A stretch of 64,000 nt of DNA, from the NCBI RefSeq assembly GCF_018687715.1, contig NC_056755.1:25374501-25438500 (forward strand). Direction: 5' to 3'. The notes beneath the pieces are model-generated. The model saw only the letters and a list, made by a program, of their open reading frames with translations. It searched no databases and was not told the origin of the DNA. Position 1 is the first letter of the stretch; every line of letters begins with the position of its first letter. Below, piece after piece: positions 21,833 to 33,168 of the stretch. The position numbers were made by a program, and so were the translations under genes. The DNA comes from Carya illinoinensis (lineage: Eukaryota; Streptophyta; Magnoliopsida; Fagales; Juglandaceae).

Positions 21833-23271
21833 TACAAATTTAATTGTTGTTGTTCATCCTTCATAGAGTGAATTTGAAGATTACACTTGATCCAGCACAT
21901 TTCGACAAAAGGAATGTCAATGGAACAGACAAGTCACAGCCAATCGCCACCTGCGCGCACCTCCATGTGCATTGCAACTAATCGGCCCAAAAGCCAACGC
22001 CCTTTACACCATTTTCTCAAGGGAAATCTCATCAAATGCGTCCATGATTAAAGCCTTACAGCTCATTTCTAGCACTGAACGAATTGACTCGAATAAACCT
22101 ATGTTTTCTATCACTGTTCCAATTGTAGCCCCCATTCAGCATACAAACGGTTTCCCTCAAGCCGAAGAAGTGCCACACGCCCCACATGTTCTCATCTCAC
22201 CATGGTTGAGCTTCTAGCTTGAGTTGAGGGCATTAATCAACTCACAAGTCAATAGTCATCTCTAAACCGTGTTTTCAGGTTAATTTCCTTTTTAATTCTT
22301 TCTTAGCTTACATATGTGGACCTTACGACTTCTATTCTTGTTCTTTATCAATCTAAGAGTGAATTAGTGGATTGGAATTGATCCACGACATTTCCGTTGA
22401 AGGAATGTCATTCCAACGCCCAAGTCCCCGCCAATCGCCACCTTGGTGCACATCCATGTGCATTGCAACTAATCAGCCCCTAACCCATGCCTTTTATATT
22501 ATTTTCTCAAGTGAAATCTCATGAAATGCCTCCCACCTTAACCCTTCCAGCTGATTGATAGAAATGGACGAATTGGCCCCCGAACAGACCCGCCTTTTCT
22601 TTCCTTCTTCCAATCGCAGCCCACATAAGCCCCACCATCGGTTTCCATCGAGCCCAAGAAGTGCCACATGTCCTTCATGACCACAACCTGCCATTGTGAA
22701 GGTTTTAACTTAAGTTGACGGCATTAACAAACTTACAGGTGATTAGTCGTCTCTAAACGATGTTTTGAGCTTAATTTTCTTATTAATTCATTCTCGCCTT
22801 TTTTATACGGACATTATGAATTTTATTGTTGTTTTTCATCATTCATAGAGTGAATTAGTGGATTAGAATTGATCCAACACATTTCAATAGATGGAATGCA
22901 ATCCCACGTAGGTGCACCTGCATGTGCATTGGAACTAATCAGCCCAAAGCCCGAGCCTCTCAAACCATTTTCTCAAGGGCAATCTCACATCACATCCATC
23001 CCTCATTAACACTCCTGGTTCGTTTCAGGCATTGGACGAATTGGCTCGAACAAACCCGTCTTTTCATGAATTCTTGCGCACATACGCCAAACCATTGGTT
23101 TTCCTCGAGCCTAGGATGTGCCACACGGCCCTAAAGTTCTCATTCCACCATTGTTAGGTTTCTGAATAAAGTTGAGGGCATTAATCAACTCACTAGTGAT
23201 TAGTCATCACAAAACCTTGTTTGGAACATAATTGCCCTTTTAATTCTATCTCACCTTTTCTAAATGAGCCT
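21833..23271 (+). repeat. HOR unit 10
   Basis: Private variants GACATTATGAATTTT at the B/C junction and CCTCTCAAACC in C. Confidence 0.95.
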
Positions 23272-24710
23272 TACAAATTTAATTGTTGTTGTTCATCCTT
23301 CATAGAGTGAATTTGAAGATTACACTTGATCCAGCACATTTCGACAAAAGGAATGTCAATGGAACAGACAAGTCACAGCCAATCGCCACCTGCGCGCACC
23401 TCCATGTGCATTGCAACTAATCGGCCCAAAAGCCAACGCCCTTTACACCATTTTCTCAAGGGAAATCTCATCAAATGCGTCCATGATTAAAGCCTTACAG
23501 CTCATTTCTAGCACTGAACGAATTGACTCGAATAAACCTATGTTTTCTATCACTGTTCCAATTGTAGCCCCCATTCAGCATACAAACGGTTTCCCTCAAG
23601 CCGAAGAAGTGCCACATGCCCCACATGTTCTCATCTCACCATGGTTGAGCTTCTAACTTGAGTTGAGGGCATTAATCAACTCACAAGTCAATAGTCATCT
23701 CTAAACCGTGTTTTCAGGTTAATTTCCTTTTTAATTCTTTCTTAGCTTACATATGTGGACCTTACGACTTCTATTCTTGTTCTTTATCAATCTAAGAGTG
23801 AATTAGTGGATTGGAATTGATCCACGACATTTCCGTTGAAGGAATGTCATTCCAACGCCCAACTCCCCGCCAATCGCCACCTTGGTGCACATCCATGTGC
23901 ATTGCAACTAATCAGCCCCTAACCCATGCCTTTTATATTATTTTCTCAAGTGAAATCTCATGAAATGCCTCCCACCTTAACCCTTCCAGCTGATTGATAG
24001 AAATGGACGAATTGGCCCCCGAACAGACCCGCCTTTTCTTTCCTTCTTCCAATCGCAGCCCACATAAGCCCCACCATCGGTTTCCATCGAGCCCAAGAAG
24101 TGCCACATGTCCTTCATGACCACAACCTGCCATTGTGAAGGTTTTAAGTTAAGTTGACGGCATTAACAAACTTACAGGTGATTAGTCGTCTCTAAACGAT
24201 GTTTTGAGCTTAATTTTCTTATTAATTCATTCTCGCCTTTTTTATACGGACCTTATGACTTTTATTGTTGTTTTTCATCATTCGTAGAGTGAATTAGTGG
24301 ATTAGAATTGATCCAACACATTTCAATAGATGGAATGCAATCCCACGTAGGTGCACCTGCATGTGCATTGGAACTAATCAGCCCAAAACCCGAGCCTCTT
24401 AAACCATTTTCTCAAGGGCAATCTCACATCACATCCATCCCTCATTAACACTCCTGGTTCGTTTCAGGCATTGGACGAATTGGCTCGAACAAACCCGTCT
24501 TTTCATGAATTCTTGCGCACATACGCCAAACCATTGGTTTTCCTCGAGCCTAGGATGTGCCACACGGCCCTAAAGTTCTCATTCCACCATTGTTAGGTTT
24601 CTGAATAAAGTTGAGGGCATTAATCAACTCACTAGTGATTAGTCATCACAAAACCTTGTTTGGAACATAATTGCCCTTTTAATTCTATCTCACCTTTTCT
24701 AAATGAGCCT
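23272..24710 (+). repeat. HOR unit 11
   Basis: B has CCCAACTCCCCG, shared only with unit 12. The end of B and monomer C carry the unit 7-8 forms (TTTTAAGTTAAG, CATTCGTAGAG). Confidence 0.95.
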
Positions 24711-26149
24711 TACAAATTTAATTGTTGTTGTTCATCCTTCATAGAGTGAATTTGAAGATTACACTTGATCCAGCACATTTCGACAAAAGGAATGTCAATG
24801 GAACAGACAAGTCACAGCCAATCGCCACCTGCGCGCACCTCCATGTGCATTGCAACTAATCGGTGCAAAAGCCAACGCCCTTTACACCATTTTCTCAAGG
24901 GAAATCTCATCAAATGCGTCCATGATTAAAGCCTTACAGCTCATTTCTAGCACTGAACGAATTGACTCGAATAAACCTATGTTTTCTATCACTGTTCCAA
25001 TTGTAGCCCCCATTCAGCATACAAACGGTTTCCCTCAAGCCGAAGAAGTGCCACACGCCCCACATGTTCTCATCTCACCATGGTTGAGCTTCTAACTTGA
25101 GTTGAGGGCATTAATCAACTCACAAGTCAATAGTCATCTCTAAACCGTGTTTTCAGGTTAATTTCCTTTTTAATTCTTTCTTAGCTTACATATGTGGACC
25201 TTACGACTTCTATTCTTGTTCTTTATCAATCTAAGAGTGAATTAGTGGATTGGAATTGATCCACGACATTTCCGTTGAAGGAATGTCATTCCAACGCCCA
25301 ACTCCCCGCCAATCGCCACCTTGGTGCACATCCATGTGCATTGCAACTAATCAGCCCCTAACCCATGCCTTTTATATTATTTTCTCAAGTGAAATCTCAT
25401 GAAATGCCTCCCACCTTAACCCTTCCAGCTGATTGATAGAAATGGACGAATTGGCCCCCGAACAGACCCGCCTTTTCTTTCCTTCTTCCAATCGCAGCCC
25501 ACATAAGCCCCACCATCGGTTTCCATCGAGCCCAAGAAGTGCCACATGTCCTTCATGACCACAACCTGCCATTGTGAAGGTTTTAACTTAAGTTGACGGC
25601 ATTAACAAACTTACAGGTGATTAGTCGTCTCTAAACGATGTTTTGAGCTTAATTTTCTTATTAATTCATTCTCGCCTTTTTTATACGGACCTTATGACTT
25701 TTATTGTTGTTTTTCATCATTCGTAGAGTGAATTAGTGGATTAGAATTGATCCAACACATTTCAATAGATGGAATGCAATCCCACGTAGGTGCACCTGCA
25801 TGTGCATTGGAACTAATCAGCCCAAAACCCGAGCCTCTTAAACCATTTTCTCAAGGGCAATCTCACATCACATCCATCCCTCATTAACACTCCTGGTTCG
25901 TTTCAGGCATTGGACGAATTGGCTCGAACAAACCCGTCTTTTCATGAATTCTTGCGCACATACGCCAAACCATTGGTTTTCCTCGAGCCTAGGATGTGCC
26001 ACACGGCCCTAAAGTTCTCATTCCACCATTGTTAGGTTTCTGAATAAAGTTGAGGGCATTAATCAACTCACTAGTGATTAGTCATCACAAAACCTTGTTT
26101 GGAACATAATTGCCCTTTTAATTCTATCTCACCTTTTCTAAATGAGCCT
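24711..26149 (+). repeat. HOR unit 12
   Basis: Private AATCGGTGCAAAAG in A; CCCAACTCCCCG in B shared with unit 11; CATTCGTAGAG in C. Confidence 0.95.
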
Positions 26150-26957
26150 TACAAATTTAATTGTTGTTGTTCATCCTTCATAGAGTGAATTTGAAGATTA
26201 CACTTGATCCAGCACATTTCGACAAAAGGAATGTCAATGGAACAGACAAGTCACAGCCAATCGCCACCTGCGCGCACCTCCATGTGCATTGCAACTAATC
26301 GGCCCAAAAGCCAACGCCCTTTACACCATTTTCTCAAGGGAAATCTCATCAAATGCGTCCATGATTAAAGCCTTACAGCTCATTTCTAGCACTGAACGAA
26401 TTGACTCGAATAAACCTATGTTTTCTATCACTGTTCCAATTGTAGCCCCCATTCAGCATACAAACGGTTTCCCTCAAGCCGAAGAAGTGCCACACGCCCC
26501 ACATGTTCTCATCTCACCATGGTTGAGCTTCTAGCTTGAGTTGAGGGCATTAATCAACTCACAAGTCAATAGTCATCTCTAAACCGTGTTTTCAGGTTAA
26601 TTTCCTTTTTAATTCTTTCTTAGCTTACATATGTGGACCTTACGACTTCTATTCTTGTTCTTTATCAATCTAAGAGTGAATTAGTGGATTGGAATTGATC
26701 CACGACATTTCCGTTGAAGGAATGTCATTCCAACGCCCAAGTCCCCGCCAATCGCCACCTTGGTGCACATCCATGTGCATTGCAACTAATCAGCCCCTAA
26801 CCCATGCCTTTTATATTATTTTCTCAAGTGAAATCTCATGAAATGCCTCCCACCTTAACCCTTCCAGCTGATTGATAGAAATGGACGAATTGGCCCCCGA
26901 ACAGACCCGCCTTTTCTTTCCTTCTTCCAATCGCAGCCCACATAAGCCCCACCATCG

Positions 26958-26962
26958 GTTTC
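26958..26962 (+). repeat. Target-site duplication, left copy (GTTTC), element 2
   Basis: Satellite CATCGGTTTC ends here; other units continue CATCGAGCCC. Confidence 0.95.
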
Positions 26963-27327
26963 TGATGGGCCCCGAGGTGGACCAAGTCTTACGGATCAAT
27001 TACAAGATTAAGAGCCATGAAGATCAAAGAAGCAATGCAAGGATTGGTACAATCCAATTGGGATAAAGCTAGCAAGAGCCAGAACCAGTTTTGATCCACT
27101 TGATCCAAGCTATGGAAGACACGACTTGGGCCTACTGTTAATGAAGACCATGAACTTATTTATTTCATTAAAAGAGCTTATCTTATTAGTTTAGAATAAG
27201 TGGGCTTGAGGATGTTAGCCCACACATATGTCTTATTTCTAATGAACTAAGTTTTTGGGAAGGCCTTGTATTTTGGCCAAGGGCATATTTGGAAAGTTAT
27301 AAATTAAAGTGAACTAGGGTTTTAGAA

Positions 27328-27362
27328 GTACTGTAGCCCGGGCACTGTTCACGCTACAGTAC
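27328..27362. other. 10-bp inverted repeat in 5' LTR of element 2
   Basis: GTACTGTAGC at 27328-27337 pairs with GCTACAGTAC at 27353-27362 around a 15-nt GC-rich loop. It lies about 33 bp before the TATA-like box. It could act as a regulatory dyad or an RNA hairpin if transcribed. Confidence 0.75.
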
Positions 27363-27394
27363 CCGCGGCTCACTTTAGGGTTTTGGGGATTGTT

Positions 27395-27402
27395 TATTTA
27401 AA
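27395..27402 (+). promoter_or_regulatory. Putative TATA-like box of element 2 5' LTR
   Basis: TATTTAAA in an otherwise mixed context, followed after about 30 bp by a likely transcription start region. The matching site in the 3' LTR is 29340-29347. Confidence 0.4.
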
Positions 27403-28044
27403 CCACTTGTAGCCTCATTTGAGGGAGAAGACATTTTTTATTGAATTTTCATTGTGAGTGAGTTTTCTCCTCGTGTTCTTAATTGAACTCTTGAACTTAT
27501 CAAAGGTAAATCACAACCTTTGTGGCGTTCCTCCTTGTAATTTGGGTTCTTGAGACGGGATTTCATTGGGTCTAGATTTTAATATAATCTAGGTTCTTGG
27601 AACGAGATTTCAACGGGTCTAAATTCTCCATCCATAGACTTGAGTTTGGCGTTCTTGGGTTTGTTTTTCCAATATTGTTGTTGGGTCTCAAAGCGAGTCG
27701 ATTGGGGTTCACATCATTTGAATAGAATGCATGACAAGTGGGTGCAACTCATTCAGACATTTCCTTACGTAACTAAGTACACACAAGGTAAAGAAAATTT
27801 TGTGGTTGATGCTTATGCAAGAAGGTACGTCCTTGTCATCATTATAGATGCAAAGTTATTGAGACTTGAATATGATAAGAACTTGTTTGTTAATGATGAT
27901 GGCATGGCTAGTGTGTATGGAGTACGTAAGAAAGCATCGTTTTCTCATTTATATAGACTAGATTGGTACTTGTTTAGAGAGAAAAGATTTTGTGTGCCTA
28001 CTAGTCTTATGCGTGAGTTGCTTGTGCATGGATGTGGTCTGTTG

Positions 28045-28230
28045 GGAAATTTTGATATAAAGAGGATTTTAGACGTGTTGGATGACCATTGGTGGGAGTA
28101 CTACTTACCATTCATTGAATTTGCATATAATTGGAATGGTCATTTTGGTACAAAGAAAACCTTAGATGTGTTTCATGAACGTTTGTGGGAGTATCATTTG
28201 CCATTCATTGAATTGTTGGATGAACATTTC
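28045..28230 (+). repeat. 93-bp in-frame duplication inside the pol remnant
   Basis: 28045-28137 and 28138-28230 encode two diverged 31-residue copies starting GNFDIKRILDVL and GHFGTKKTLDVF. Both end with a WEYxLPFIE segment that does not belong at this place in integrase. The divergence shows the duplication is much older than the insertion. Confidence 0.75.
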
Positions 28231-28893
28231 TTTTGGCCTAAGATGAAAAGAGACGTCAATTGCATTTGTGGCATGTGCATTACATGTAGGAAGGCCAAGT
28301 CTAAGGTTTTGCCACATTGGTTGTATACACCCTTACCCGTTCCTAGTAAACCATTGGTAGGCATATCTATGGACTTTGTTTTGGGGCTGCGTACAACTAA
28401 AAGTGGTAGTGATTCTATTTTTGTGGTTGTGCATAGATTTAGTAGAATGTCACATTTCATTCCATGTCATAAAATTGATGATACCACAAACATAGCTAAC
28501 TTATTTTTCAGGGGGATAGTGCGACTTCATGGTGTACCTAGGAGGATTGTTTCCAATACCCAGCTCTTATGCACTGTTCTTCATAAGAATTTAAAAACTT
28601 GGGAGGATTGTTTGCCATTTAAAGAGTTTGCATATAATAGGACCTTGCATACTACTACTTCATATTCTCCTTTTGAAGTTGTTTATGATTTTAATCCACT
28701 TACTCATTTAACTCTAATACTTTTATTTGTGGATGACAGAAGTAGCTTGGATGGACATTTCCAAATTCTTGATAAAATTAATGATATTTCATACCTAGTG
28801 GATCTTCCAGGTATGTATCACGTGTTTGCTATTTGCATTGTTACTGATCTTTTTCCCTTTGATCCAGGTGGAGATTCGAGGTCGAATCCTTTT

Positions 28894-28907
28894 GAGGAGA
28901 GGGGGAA
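28894..28907 (+). other. Polypurine tract of element 2
   Basis: GAGGAGAGGGGGAA immediately precedes the 3' LTR start TGATGG, the expected site for plus-strand priming. It also encodes part of the C-terminal EERGN residues of pol. Confidence 0.85.
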
Positions 28908-29660
28908 TGATGGGCCCCGAGGTGGACCAAGTCTTACGGATCAATTACAAGATTAAGAGCCATGAAGATCAAAGAAGCAATGCAAGGATTGGTACAATCC
29001 AATTGGGATAAAGCTAGCAAGAGCCAGAACCAGTTTTGATCCACTTGATCCAAGCTATGGAAGACACGACTTGGGCCTACTGTTAATGAAGACCATGAAC
29101 TTATTTATTTCATTAAAAGAGCTTATCTTATTAGTTTAGAATAAGTGGGCTTGAGGATGTTAGCCCACACATATGTCTTATTTCTAATGAACTAAGTTTT
29201 TGGGAAGGCCTTGTATTTTGGCCAAGGGCATATTTGGAAAGTTATAAATTAAAGTGAACTAGGGTTTTAGAAGTACTGTAGCCCGGGCACTGTTCACGCT
29301 ACAGTACCCGCGGCTCACTTTAGGGTTTTGGGGATTGTTTATTTAAACCACTTGTAGCCTCATTTGAGGGAGAAGACATTTTTTATTGAATTTTCATTGT
29401 GAGTGAGTTTTCTCCTCGTGTTCTTAATTGAACTCTTGAACTTATCAAAGGTAAATCACAACCTTTGTGGCGTTCCTCCTTGTAATTTGGGTTCTTGAGA
29501 CGGGATTTCATTGGGTCTAGATTTTAATATAATCTAGGTTCTTGGAACGAGATTTCAACGGGTCTAAATTCTCCATCCATAGACTTGAGTTTGGCGTTCT
29601 TGGGTTTGTTTTCCAATATTGTTGTTGGGTCTCAAAGCGAGTCGATTGAGGTTCACATCA
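28908..29660 (+). repeat. 3' LTR of element 2 (753 bp)
   Basis: Starts TGATGGGCCCC right after the purine tract and ends CATCA. The pol frame runs 16 codons into it before a stop at 28954-28956. Confidence 0.95.
29273..29307. other. 10-bp inverted repeat in 3' LTR of element 2
   Basis: Identical to the copy in the 5' LTR, 1,945 bp downstream. Confidence 0.75.
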
Positions 29661-29665
29661 GTTTC
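29661..29665 (+). repeat. Target-site duplication, right copy (GTTTC), element 2
   Basis: GTTTC follows the LTR end CATCA and continues into satellite CATCGAGCCC. Confidence 0.95.
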
Positions 29666-30291
29666 CATCGAGCCCAAGAAGTGCCACATGTCCTTCATGA
29701 CCACAACCTGCCATTGTGAAGGTTTTAACTTAAGTTGACGGCATTAACAAACTTACAGGTGATTAGTCGTCTCTAAACGATGTTTTGAGCTTAATTTTCT
29801 TATTAATTCATTCTCGCCTTTTTTATACGGACCTTATGACTTTTATTGTTGTTTTTCATCATTCATAGAGTGAATTAGTGGATTAGAATTGATCCAACAC
29901 ATTTCAATAGATGGAATGCAATCCCACGTAGGTGCACCTGCATGTGCATTGGAACTAATCAGCCCAAAGCCCGAGCCTCTTAAACCATTTTCTCAAGGGC
30001 AATCTCACATCACATCCATCCCTCATTAACACTCCTGGTTCGTTTCAGGCATTGGACGAATTGGCTCGAACAAACCCGTCTTTTCATGAATTCTTGCGCA
30101 CATACGCCAAACCATTGGTTTTCCTCGAGCCTAGGATGTGCCACACGGCCCTAAAGTTCTCATTCCACCATTGTTAGGTTTCTGAATAAAGTTGAGGGCA
30201 TTAATCAACTCACTAGTGATTAGTCATCACAAAACCTTGTTTGGAACATAATTGCCCTTTTAATTCTATCTCACCTTTTCTAAATGAGCCT

Positions 30292-31729
30292 TACAAATTT
30301 AATTGTTGTTGTTCATCCTTCATAGAGTGAATTTGAAGATTACACTTGATCCAGCACATTTCGACAAAAGGAATGTCAATGGAACAGACAAGTCACAGCC
30401 AATCGCCACCTGCGCGCACCTCCATGTGCATTGCAACTAATCGGCCCAAAAGCCAACGCCCTTTACACCATTTTCTCAAGGGAAATCTCATCAAATGCGT
30501 CCATGATTAAAGCCTTACAGCTCATTTCTAGCACTGAACGAATTGACTTGAATAAACCTATGTTTTCTATCACTGTTCCAATTGTAGCCCCCATTCAGCA
30601 TACAAACGGTTTCCCTCAAGCCGAAGAAGTGCCACACGCCCCACATGTTCTCATCTCACCATGGTTGAGCTTCTAACTTGAGTTGAGGGCATTAATCAAC
30701 TCACAAGTCAATAGTCATCTCTAAACTGTGTTGTCAGGTTAATTTCCTTTTTAATTCTTTCTTAGCTTACATATGTGGACCTTACGACTTCTATTCTTGT
30801 TCTTTATCAATCTAAGAGTGAATTAGTGGATTGGAATTGATCCACGACATTTCCGTTGAAGGAATGTCATTCCAACGCCCAAGTCCCCGCCAATCGCCAC
30901 CTTGGTGCACATCCATGTGCATTGCAACTAATCAGCCCCTAACCCATGCCTTTTATATTATTTTCTCAAGTGAAATCTCATGAAATGCCTCCCACCTTAA
31001 CCCTTCCAGCTGATTGATAGAAATGGACGAATTGGCCCCCGAACAGACCCGCCTTTTCTTTCCTTCTTCCAATCGCAGCCCACATAAGCCCCACCATCGG
31101 TTTCCATCGAGCTCAAGAAGTGCCACATGTCCTTCGTGACCACAACCTGCCAGTGTGAAGGTTTTAACTTAAGTTGACGGCATTAACAAACTTACAGGTG
31201 ATTAGTCGTCTCTAAACGATGTTTTGAGCTTAATTTTCTTATTAATTCATTCTCGCCTTTTTTATACGGACCTTATGACTTTTATTGTTGTTTTTCATCA
31301 TTCATAGAGTGAATTAGTGGATTAGAATTGATCCAACACATTTCAATAGATGGAATGCAATCCCACGTAGTGCACCTGCATGTGCATTGGAACTAATCAG
31401 CCCAAAACCCGAGCCACTTAAACCATTTTCTCAAGGGCAATCTCACATCACATCCATCCCTCATTAACACTCCTGGTTCGTTTCAGGCATTGGACGAATT
31501 GGCTCGAACAAACCCGTCTTTTCATGAATTCTTGCCCACATACGCCAAACCATTGGTTTTCCTCGAGCCTAGGACGTGCCACACGGCCCTAAAGTTCTCA
31601 TTCCACCATTGTTAGGTTTCTGAATAAAGTTGAGGGCATTAATCAACTCACTAGTGATTAGTCATCACAAAACCTTGTTTGGAACATAATTGCCCTTTTA
31701 ATTCTATCTCACCTTTTCTAAATGAGCCT
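30292..31729 (+). repeat. HOR unit 14 (1,438 bp)
   Basis: Monomer C has a 1-bp deletion at about 31370 (CACGTAGTGCACC) plus GAGCCACTT, CTTGCCCACA and TAGGACGTGCC. Unit 16 carries the same four-variant set. Private: GACTTGAATAAAC in A; GAGCTCAAG, CCTTCGTGAC and GCCAGTGTG in B. Confidence 0.95.
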
Positions 31730-33168
31730 TACAAATTTAATTGTTGTTGTTCATCCTTCATAGAGTGAATTTGAAGATTACACTTGATCCAGCACATTTC
31801 GACAAAAGGAATGTCAATGGAACAGACAAGTCACAGCCAATCGCCACCTGCGCGCACCTCCATGTGCATTGCAACTAATCGGCCCAAAAGCCAACGCCCT
31901 TTACACCATTTTCTCAAGGGAAATCTCATCAAATGCGTCCATGATTAAAGCCTTACAGCTCATTTCTAGCACTGAACGAATTGACTCGAATAAACCTATC
32001 TTTTCTATCACTGTTCCAATTGTAGCCCCCATTCAGCATACAAACGGTTTCCCTCAAGCCGAAGAAGTGCCACACGCCCCACATGTTCTCATCTCACCAT
32101 GGTTGAGCTTCTAGCTTGAGTTGAGGGCATTAATCAACTCACAAGTCAATAGTCATCTCTAAACCGTGTTTTCAGGTTAATTTCCTTTTTAATTCTTTCT
32201 TAGCTTACATATGTGGACCTTACGACTTCTATTCTTGTTCTTTATCAATCTAAGAGTGAATTAGTGGATTGGAATTGATCCACGACATTTCCGTTGAAGG
32301 AATGTCATTCCAACGCCCAAGTCCCCGCCAATCGCCACCTTGGTGCACATCCATGTGCATTGCAACTAATCAGCCCCTAACCCATGCCTTTTATATTATT
32401 TTCTCAAGTGAAATCTCATGAAATGCCTCCCACCTTAACCCTTCCAGCTGATTGATAGAAATGGACGAATTGGCCCCCGAACAGACCCGCCTTTTCTTTC
32501 CTTCTTCCAATCGCAGCCCACATAAGCCCCACCATCGGTTTCCATCGAGCCCAAGAAGTGCCACATGTCCTTCATGACCACAACCTGCCATTGTGAAGGT
32601 TTTAACTTAAGTTGACGGCATTAACAAACTTACAGGTGATTAGTCGTCTCTAAACGATGTTTTGAGCTTAATTTTCTTATTAATTCATTCTCGCCTTTTT
32701 TATACGGACCTTATGACTTTTATTGTTGTTTTTCATCATTCATAGAGTGAATTAGTGGATTAGAATTGATCCAACACATTTCAATAGATGGAATACAATC
32801 CCACGTAGGTGCACCTGCATGTGCATTGGAACTAATCAGCCCAAAGCCCGAGCCTCTTAAACCATTTTCTCAAGGGCAATCTCACATCACATCCATCCCT
32901 CATTAACACTCCTGGTTCGTTTCAGGCATTGGACGAATTGGCTCGAACAAACCCGTCTTTTCATGAATTCTTGCGCACATACGCCAAACCATTGGTTTTC
33001 CTCGAGCCTAGGATGTGCCACACGGCCCTAAAGTTCTCATTCCACCATTGTTAGGTTTCTGAATAAAGTTGAGGGCATTAATCAACTCACTAGTGATTAG
33101 TCATCAGAAAACCTTGTTTGGAACATAATTGCCCTTTTAATTCTATCTCACCTTTTCTAAATGAGCCT
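31730..33168 (+). repeat. HOR unit 15
   Basis: C has CATCAGAAAACC near 33105, shared only with unit 19, which lies 5,755 bp downstream. Confidence 0.95.

Larger units (their letters stand above)
11752..26962 (+). repeat. Satellite array, middle block (units 3-13)
   Basis: The array resumes in exact phase after retrotransposon 1, with the repeated ATGAG target at 11752-11756, and runs through ten full units into monomer B of unit 13, where retrotransposon 2 is inserted. All full units here are 1,439 bp. Most units from 17516 on carry G rather than C in the codon-like position of monomer A near unit offset 278, a local homogenised state. Confidence 0.97.
26963..27716 (+). repeat. 5' LTR of element 2 (754 bp)
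   Basis: Direct repeat of 28908-29660. It contains a 10-bp inverted repeat (27328-27362) and a TATA-like TATTTAAA at 27395-27402. The 3' end is ACATCA; the next bases, TTTGAATAG, are RNase H coding sequence and not a primer-binding site. Confidence 0.95.
27727..28956 (+). pseudogene. pol: Truncated pol: RNase H end plus broken integrase (409-aa open frame)
   Basis: The open frame extends back into the LTR, but the first ATG is at 27727. Residues 1-33 are the C-terminal end of Ty3/Gypsy RNase H (HDKWVQ, FPYVTKYTQGKEN, then VVDAYARR where VADALSRR is usual). Around residues 97-190 is the integrase zinc-binding region with CxxC (CGMCITC) and HFFWPKMKRDV; the second His of the first copy is Asn. 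The core domain begins with GISMDFVLGL, keeping the first catalytic Asp (codon 28372-28374). At IVSNTQ the second Asp is Asn (28555-28557). The following segment with the catalytic Glu is deleted, joining to KNLKTWEDCLPF. The C-terminal part keeps FQILDKIND, VDLPG and SRSNPFEERGND. Three deletions or rearrangements leave the frame open. No active integrase is possible. Confidence 0.85.
26963..29660 (+). mobile_element. LTR retrotransposon 2: internally deleted Ty3/Gypsy element, 2,698 bp
   Basis: LTRs of 754 and 753 bp start TGATGGGCCCC and end TTCACATCA, with the 5-bp inverted tips TGATG/CATCA. GTTTC is duplicated on both sides. The 1,191-bp interior encodes the end of RNase H and a broken integrase, then a polypurine tract. 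The primer-binding site, gag, protease and reverse transcriptase are missing, so it cannot copy itself. The insertion lies in monomer B of satellite unit 13. The LTRs differ by one substitution (G at 27705 against A at 29649) and one T in a run near 27664-27668, so the insertion is young. Confidence 0.95.
26150..30291 (+). repeat. HOR unit 13, split by retrotransposon 2
   Basis: Satellite sequence occupies 26150-26962 and 29661-30291. Removing the element and one copy of GTTTC restores a 1,439-bp unit. Confidence 0.95.

Noticed and set aside
28194..28460. 88-codon minus-strand frame inside element 2
   Set aside because: It is antisense to the recognisable integrase sequence and has no features of its own.
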